From NCBI GenBank assembly GCA_016788205.1, contig JAEUTA010000026.1, positions 62,001 through 126,000 on the forward strand: a stretch of 64,000 nucleotides of DNA. The letters run 5' to 3'. The notes beneath the pieces were generated by a model. That model was not told the DNA's origin, made no database searches, and saw only the letters and a program-made list of their open reading frames with translations. Made by a program: the position numbers and the translations under genes. Positions within the stretch are counted from its first letter, which is position 1; every line of letters starts with the position of its first letter. This stretch comes from Flavobacteriales bacterium. Its GTDB lineage: Bacteria; Bacteroidota; Bacteroidia; Flavobacteriales_F; PHOS-HE28. Positions 60,011 to 64,000 of the stretch are shown here, one piece after another.

Positions 60011-60958
60011 TCAATACCCCCCACCCCCGCCCTGCCCCTTCTCGATCGGGTGCCAGGTGGTCTTCACCTCTTGGGTGTCGAGGATGAAATAGGGTGACTG
60101 GTCCTCGCCGCCGGCCTTGCGGTACACCATGCGCTTGAGGTTGCAGGTGGCTTCGGTGTCGAGCATCTTGCACTCATCGGCGGTGGCATCGGCAACGACG
60201 AGTGCGTTGATATCCATGTGCGCGACGAGCGGCTTGAGCAGTTCGCTGCGCAGGCCGGTCATCAGGTTCACCACGCCGCCGGGCAGGTCGCTGGTGGCGA
60301 GCACTTCGGTGAAACTCACGGCGGGCAGGGGCATGTTCTCGCTGGCAACGACAACGCACGCGTTGCCACCGGCGATCACCGGTGCGATCATGCGCACCAG
60401 GCCGAGCAGGGCGCTGTCATCCGGGCACATCACGCCAACAACACCGGTGGGTTCGTATACGCTGAAGTTGAAGTGGCTGCTGTTGGTGGGGTTCACGCTG
60501 CTGAAGAGCGCCTGGTACTTGTCGCACCAACCGGCGTAGTGCAGCCAGAGGTCTATGGCGGCAGCGACCTCGGCTTCCGCCTTCGCTTGGGAGACACCGT
60601 GCAACTTCAATTCATGGATGAACTGTACGCTGCGGCCTTCCAGCATCTCACCGATGCGGTAGAGGATCTGGCTGCGGTTGAATCCGCTGCGGCTGGCCCA
60701 GCCGCCCACGGCACCCCGCGCAGCGATAACGGCATCACGCACATCCTTACGGCTGCTGCGGCAGATGTTCGCGAGCGGCTTGCCATCGTTTCCAACGGGT
60801 TGGTAGTAACGGCCGCTTTCTGTACGCGGGAACTTGCCGCCGATGAAGATCTTGTAGGTCTTCATCACCGGAAGGCGTTCACTCTTCTTGGAAGCTCCGT
60901 TGGTGCTGTGTCCGTTCAATTCAGCCTTCACGGTCGGCTTGGTCAACGTCTTGCTCAT
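60011..60958 (-). CDS. Truncated aldehyde dehydrogenase-like protein without a catalytic domain
   Basis: 315 residues against about 490 for active ALDHs. The coenzyme-binding half is clear: FIGGKFPRTESGRYYQPV, ARGAVGGWASRSGFNRSQI, GVVGVMCPDDSALLGLVRM and LPGGVVNLMTGLRSELLKPL. The ELGGK glutamate and the GQxC nucleophile segments are missing, and the protein ends in IEKGQGGGGGY. It therefore cannot be an aldehyde dehydrogenase by itself; short ALDH-like partners are known beside full-length ones in other genomes, but no partner gene lies here. The N-terminal 30 residues are a Lys/Thr/Ser-rich tail. Confidence 0.8.
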   Translation of the reverse strand: MSKTLTKPTVKAELNGHSTNGASKKSERLPVMKTYKIFIGGKFPRTESGRYYQPVGNDGKPLANICRSSRKDVRDAVIAARGAVGGWASRSGFNRSQILYRIGEMLEGRSVQFIHELKLHGVSQAKAEAEVAAAIDLWLHYAGWCDKYQALFSSVNPTNSSHFNFSVYEPTGVVGVMCPDDSALLGLVRMIAPVIAGGNACVVVASENMPLPAVSFTEVLATSDLPGGVVNLMTGLRSELLKPLVAHMDINALVVADATADECKMLDTEATCNLKRMVYRKAGGEDQSPYFILDTQEVKTTWHPIEKGQGGGGGY

Positions 60959-61005
60959 GGGTGTCTGATCAGGTCGACCCCGACGGTCGATGCTGCTATC
61001 GTAGC

Positions 61006-61013
61006 CAAAGCTA
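61006..61013 (-). promoter_or_regulatory. -7 promoter element (TAGCTTTG) of the truncated ALDH gene
   Basis: Minus-strand TAGCTTTG is a perfect TAnnTTTG match, 47 bases upstream of the ATG at 60958. This gene therefore has its own promoter, separate from the kelch gene upstream. Confidence 0.6.
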
Positions 61014-61042
61014 AGGTAGCGGCGCGCATGCCATCGTGGAAC

Positions 61043-62215
61043 TCAGCGCGCCACGACGAAACGCTGCACTGACCGCTCGGGGCCCGCTTCCACCACGAGC
61101 ATGTAGAGGCCTTCGGGAAGCCGGCTCACATCGATGGTGTTCGCGGCACGGCCGGAAGCCACCGTTGCGCCACGGGCATCGCTTATGGTGTAACGGACGT
61201 TCGCAGGAACGTTGATCCAAAGTCGATCGCTGACGGGGTTCGGGTAGGTAACGTTGTTCTCCACCGTTGGCTCAGACACCGCCGTGTTGAGATTCAGGCT
61301 GTAACGCCACACCTCGTCTATGATGGGCAACTGGCCATTGCCTCCGATCACGTAAGCACTATCGGCCATGCTGAAGGCGGCGCCGTTCCGCCGCACCGAT
61401 AATGGGAATGGCGTCACAGGTACCCATGTATCGCTCGCGACATCGTAGCGGTTGAAGTCGTTCCAGTTCTCCACGAAATCCACCCCACCGCCCACGTAAC
61501 CCTGGTCGTTGATGGTGAAGGTGAACGCCTGCCGACGGTTGTTGGAGCCCAAGCTGGCGCGTTGCTCCCACGTGTTGCTCAACGGATCGTACGCGTAGAA
61601 GTCGCGGTAGCGGATGCCGCTGCTCTCGCCGGTACCCACGTAGCCTTTGCCCTCGCTGGCGAAACCCACGGCCCAGCGGCGTTCATGTCCAGGAAAGTCG
61701 GCCTTCTGCTCCCACGTATCGGTCGTGGGGTCGTAGGCATAGAAGTCGTTGTGCCAGGTGGCGTTGGCGGCTCCTGTTCCGAAGTAGCCGATGCCATTCA
61801 TGCTGAAGGCAACACCGGCATTGCGCGGCACGCCCGGCAGCGAAGCCTTCTGTTCCCAGCTGTTCGTTCCGGGGTGATAGGCCCAGAGGTCGTTGTAGTC
61901 GATCTCGTTCACGTTGTCCCAGCCGCACATGACATAACCCGTATCGCCGATGCTGAAGGCGCTGGCGTATTGGCGTGCACCGCCAGGCAATGGGGCTTTC
62001 TCCGTCCACGTGGCCGAAGCGGCATCGTACTCCCACAACGCTGCGGTGTTCTGGCTTCCATTGAACCCGGTGCACACATAGCCCTTGTCGCCGATGCTGA
62101 ACGCGGCTTGGGCATAGCGCTGCCCACCGGGGTGATCCTCCAGTTGGGTCCACGTGCCTTGGCCGAGAACGGAATGGACGACGACAGCGGCCAGGGAAAG
62201 GAGCGAAAGACGCAT
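61043..62215 (-). CDS. Kelch-repeat secreted protein with type A T9SS sorting domain
   Basis: 390 residues with a signal peptide (SLLSLAAVVVHSVLGQ). Six kelch repeats form a propeller, each with GYV-G and W-x-W-E signatures: DKGYVCTGFNGSQNTAALWE, GDTGYVMCGWDNVNEIDYND, GIGYFGTGAANATWHNDFYA, GKGYVGTGESSGIRYRDFYA, DQGYVGGGVDFVENWNDFNR, DSAYVIGGNGQLPIIDEVWR. The C-terminal type A domain is VTYPNPVSDRLWINV...LPEGLYMLVVE. It is probably a surface binding protein; ligand unknown. Confidence 0.92.
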   Translation of the reverse strand: MRLSLLSLAAVVVHSVLGQGTWTQLEDHPGGQRYAQAAFSIGDKGYVCTGFNGSQNTAALWEYDAASATWTEKAPLPGGARQYASAFSIGDTGYVMCGWDNVNEIDYNDLWAYHPGTNSWEQKASLPGVPRNAGVAFSMNGIGYFGTGAANATWHNDFYAYDPTTDTWEQKADFPGHERRWAVGFASEGKGYVGTGESSGIRYRDFYAYDPLSNTWEQRASLGSNNRRQAFTFTINDQGYVGGGVDFVENWNDFNRYDVASDTWVPVTPFPLSVRRNGAAFSMADSAYVIGGNGQLPIIDEVWRYSLNLNTAVSEPTVENNVTYPNPVSDRLWINVPANVRYTISDARGATVASGRAANTIDVSRLPEGLYMLVVEAGPERSVQRFVVAR

Positions 62216-62270
62216 GGAACAAGTTTACGCTGCCGTAACCGCGAAAGCGACGAACGTTCGATCGGAACTG

Positions 62271-62699
62271 CTAGCCGGTGACCATGCCGAGGACATCGCC
62301 ATCGGCGTCCAACTCCAGGAAGGGGTTGTGCGCGATCTCCCACAAGTGGCCGTCGGGATCGGCGAAGTAGCCGCTGTAGCCGCCCCAGAACACTTTCTCC
62401 GGCATCTTGGTGATGGTTGCTGCGTGTTGCTTCAGGTGCGCGAAGAAGGTATCCACCTCTTCCGGTGAGCGCAGGCATTGCGCCAGTGTGAAGCGCGAAC
62501 CCGTCGCCTCCTCGCTTGCTTTGGCGTCTTCCATCAACTCGTGCTGCGGGAAGAGCGAGAGCACCATGCCGTTCAACTTGTACATGACGATGCCGCCGTT
62601 GTCCTGGAAAGGTGACCAGCCGAGCACATCGTTGTAGAACGCCTTTGACCTGTCCAGGTCGGCGACGCCGAGGGTGATGAAGGAGAGGCGGGGTTGCAT
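62271..62699 (-). CDS. VOC (glyoxalase/bleomycin-resistance fold) protein
   Basis: 142 residues starting MQPRLSFITLGVADLDRSKA. The betaalphabetabetabeta repeats show FYNDVLGWSPFQDNGGIVMY, KLNGMVLSLFPQHELMED, FFAHLKQHAATITKMPEK and GYFADPDGHLWEIAHNPF. The last segment carries a Glu typical of the metal site (HLWEIAHNP). Members range from lyases to drug-binding proteins, so the substrate is open. It follows the MarR gene by five bases and is likely co-transcribed. Confidence 0.88.
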   Translation of the reverse strand: MQPRLSFITLGVADLDRSKAFYNDVLGWSPFQDNGGIVMYKLNGMVLSLFPQHELMEDAKASEEATGSRFTLAQCLRSPEEVDTFFAHLKQHAATITKMPEKVFWGGYSGYFADPDGHLWEIAHNPFLELDADGDVLGMVTG

Positions 62700-62704
62700 G
62701 GCGG

Positions 62705-63286
62705 TCAACTGTTGACGTGTTCGGGACAGTCCGTGCGCAATTCAGCAATAGCGAGCTTTCTCTCCAGCAGCAAACAAGCATGCCGCGCCTTCCGGTCACC
62801 TTTGTAGTGCTTGCAGGTCCAGCACATGCGCTGCACTTGCAGCTTGCCTTCGGTGGAAAGCCCGTGCAGCACGTGCATCAAGCCGAGCAACAGCTGCTCT
62901 TTCGTTGCCGGGGCCAGATCGGCCATGGTATCGTCCAACGGCGCGGGGCCTCGCATCATGCGGCGCGCTTTGGCCGTGACGCGCAGTGCATGGCTCCGCC
63001 CATCCCGCGGGTCGGCCATGCGCAGGAGCATGCCCTTGTCCACCAGAAGCGTCACGCTCTCGCTTATGGTGGGCCGCTTGATCTGGAGTTCGTCAGCGAG
63101 GCGCGCCACACCTATGCCCTCGTCCGGATGATCGGCGATGAAACCCATGATGCGCAGTTGCAGCGGCGTAAGATCCGTATCCGATGCCTGCTGCCAACGC
63201 AAGGCGCGCGCGACCTCACCCACCCGCTCCAGCAAAGCGGCCAGGTGCTTATCCAAGTCGGCGTTCGTTCCGGAGGTCCTGGTCAT
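62705..63286 (-). CDS. MarR-type regulator with four-cysteine C-terminal extension
   Basis: 193 residues starting MTRTSGTNADLDKHLAALLE. The MarR winged helix is in DLTPLQLRIMGFIADHPDEG, VARLADELQIKRPTISESVT and LLRMADPRDGRSHALRVT. After it comes a cysteine-rich end (CWTCKHYKGDRKARHACLLL, then DCPEHVNS), with four Cys and two His that could bind zinc or an iron-sulfur cluster. That makes it a candidate redox or metal sensor. It sits between a VOC gene and the CPVC thioredoxin-like gene, with dyads at 63291-63305 and 63624-63644. Confidence 0.88.
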   Translation of the reverse strand: MTRTSGTNADLDKHLAALLERVGEVARALRWQQASDTDLTPLQLRIMGFIADHPDEGIGVARLADELQIKRPTISESVTLLVDKGMLLRMADPRDGRSHALRVTAKARRMMRGPAPLDDTMADLAPATKEQLLLGLMHVLHGLSTEGKLQVQRMCWTCKHYKGDRKARHACLLLERKLAIAELRTDCPEHVNS

Positions 63287-63290
63287 GGGC

Positions 63291-63305
63291 GCACGAAGTT
63301 CGTGC
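63291..63305. promoter_or_regulatory. Operator-like palindrome before the MarR gene
   Basis: GCACGAAGTTCGTGC is a perfect 7+1+7 palindrome ending five bases upstream of the MarR ATG. It could be an auto-regulatory site or an mRNA hairpin around the start. Confidence 0.5.
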
Positions 63306-63355
63306 AAACACGAAGACCCGGAATGACCCGGGCCCTCGTTCCATCCTCGACCCGG

Positions 63356-63592
63356 TCAGCCCTTCACGTCGGCCATGCTCGCACCGAAGTTGATGTGCAG
63401 CACGTCGTCGCCCAGCTTCAACGCCGGCACGCTCTTCACCCCGGCAGCCTCGGCTTCAGCGATACGCCCGCGCTGCTCGCCCAGGTGAACGAACTCCACA
63501 TCGTAGCGGGTCCGATCGACCAGTTCGGTGATCCGGGTCTCAGCGTTCACACAGACAGGACATCCAGCATGGTAGAAAACAGCTTTGTTCAT
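63356..63592 (-). CDS. Glutaredoxin/thioredoxin-like redox protein (CPVC)
   Basis: 78 residues: MNKAVFYHAGCPVCVNAETR then ITELVDRTRYDVEFVHLGEQ, with a cis-Pro near GVKSVPALKLGDDVLHINFG. The CPVC active site lies at about residue 11-14. It is the size of glutaredoxin-like proteins and cytoplasmic. It is the first gene of a unit with a 4-Cys MarR regulator and a VOC protein. Its promoter region holds a TATATTCG element and an inverted repeat. Confidence 0.85.
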   Translation of the reverse strand: MNKAVFYHAGCPVCVNAETRITELVDRTRYDVEFVHLGEQRGRIAEAEAAGVKSVPALKLGDDVLHINFGASMADVKG

Positions 63593-63623
63593 GGTCTTGC
63601 GGCGTTCGGGTGCCGGTGCGAAT

Positions 63624-63644
63624 ATAGTTCGGTTTCCTAACTAT
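63624..63644. promoter_or_regulatory. Inverted repeat ATAGTT-N9-AACTAT at the CPVC gene promoter
   Basis: Six-base arms ATAGTT (63624-63629) and AACTAT (63639-63644) lie 31 bases upstream of the CPVC gene start and overlap a TATATTCG -7-like element on the minus strand (63619-63626). The layout fits a repressor site, most likely for the adjacent MarR-type protein. Confidence 0.55.
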
Positions 63645-63772
63645 GTGCATCAACATCGACGGAGCCGGGGCATCACCCATTCCACGTTCACCCCCAGGCC
63701 ATCCCGGCGGGGCACAACGTCCGTTGCCCGATCCACGGCTTGCTTATCTTGGTGCGAACGACCCGCACCATC

Positions 63773-64000
63773 ATGTCCCGACACGTTACCGGCATCGGCG
63801 GATTCTTCTTCCGCTCGGACGACCACAAGGCCCTCGCCAAGTGGTACAACGATCACTTCGGCATCAACGACCAGGACAACGGCTGGATCTGGCAGCAGGA
63901 TGCCGGGCCCACCGTCTTCTCGCCCTTCAAGCGCGACAGCGACTACTTCGATGCCAAGCAGCAATTCATGCTGAACCTGCGCGTGCAGGACATCGATGGC
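63773..64000 (+). CDS. VOC-family protein, N-terminal part
   Basis: 76 codons are present and the gene runs past the right window edge. The protein starts MSRHVTGIGGFFFRSDDHKA and continues ALAKWYNDHFGINDQDNGWI, the first betaalphabetabetabeta unit of a glyoxalase-fold protein. A TATCTTGG promoter-like word lies 28 bases upstream. The function and metal ligands cannot be judged from this part. Confidence 0.8.
   Translation, partial: MSRHVTGIGGFFFRSDDHKALAKWYNDHFGINDQDNGWIWQQDAGPTVFSPFKRDSDYFDAKQQFMLNLRVQDIDG

Overview
The window reads as a chromosomal segment of a GC-rich member of the Bacteroidota, most likely Flavobacteriales. Taxonomy is inferred from gene content and was not tested by phylogeny. 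Five secreted proteins carry type IX secretion C-terminal domains. Several promoters match the Bacteroidota -7 element TAnnTTTG. Methionine synthase is split in two, and the CoaX / barrel / LptC / hemolysin-like / PpiD cluster and the caa3-type oxidase cluster are arranged as in that group. There are no phages, integrases, transposases, rRNA genes or CRISPR arrays. Codon packing is tight, with many ATGA or TGATG overlaps. No gene-free stretch exceeds 300 bases. The longest gaps hold the SAM riboswitch (33629-33893), dispersed repeats (32369-32626), tRNA-Phe (4900-5168) and an operator region (63593-63772).

Layout. 1-4899 (minus): an envelope and CoA cluster of coaX, a FadL-like barrel, lptC, a small membrane protein, a CNNM/CorC-like protein and a PpiD/SurA-like chaperone cut by the window edge. 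4969-5041: tRNA-Phe with its own promoter and terminator. 5169-9282 (plus): a tight four-gene operon of a porin, a Rieske protein, an imelysin lipoprotein and a di-heme oxidoreductase, a candidate periplasmic metal/redox module. 9287-12410: an HD protein, an orphan histidine kinase and gpmI. 12417-17874 (minus): two tandem paralogous choice-of-anchor-L adhesin-like proteins with type B sorting domains. 18016-25505: an M20 peptidase, a LEA-type lipoprotein, an exported DUF255 thioredoxin-fold protein and several orphan exported proteins. 25523-29056 (minus): tsaB, a TolC-like protein and an OmpA protein.

29093-33860 (minus): the two halves of methionine synthase behind a SAM-I riboswitch, separated by an unrelated small gene and repeat DNA. 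33894-37688: a LamG/kelch T9SS cargo, a glycosyltransferase-like protein and an AT-rich orphan. 37707-42293 (minus): late subunits and assembly factors of a caa3-type cytochrome oxidase (ctaB, two subunit III, subunit IV, SCO, DUF420). Subunits I and II are not in the window. 42355-49784 (minus): a surface polysaccharide block of two Wzi-like barrels around a WecA/MraY-type transferase, then fcl, gmd and cysQ. 49928-57138: small accessory genes, including an ArsR/SRPBCC operon with a perfect operator dyad, a frameshifted DUF72 gene, a DinB fusion and an AraC-type regulator. 57250-64000: a serine hydrolase, a pappalysin-like T9SS protease, a truncated aldehyde dehydrogenase, a kelch T9SS protein, VOC proteins, and a MarR/thioredoxin-like pair flanked by operator-like dyads.

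Most of the window is housekeeping plus cell-surface export. The strongest candidates for something new are the porin-Rieske-imelysin-di-heme operon, the MarR(4-Cys)/CPVC pair, the riboswitch-controlled but interrupted metH locus, and the mobile repeats, one of which sits in frame inside a coding sequence.
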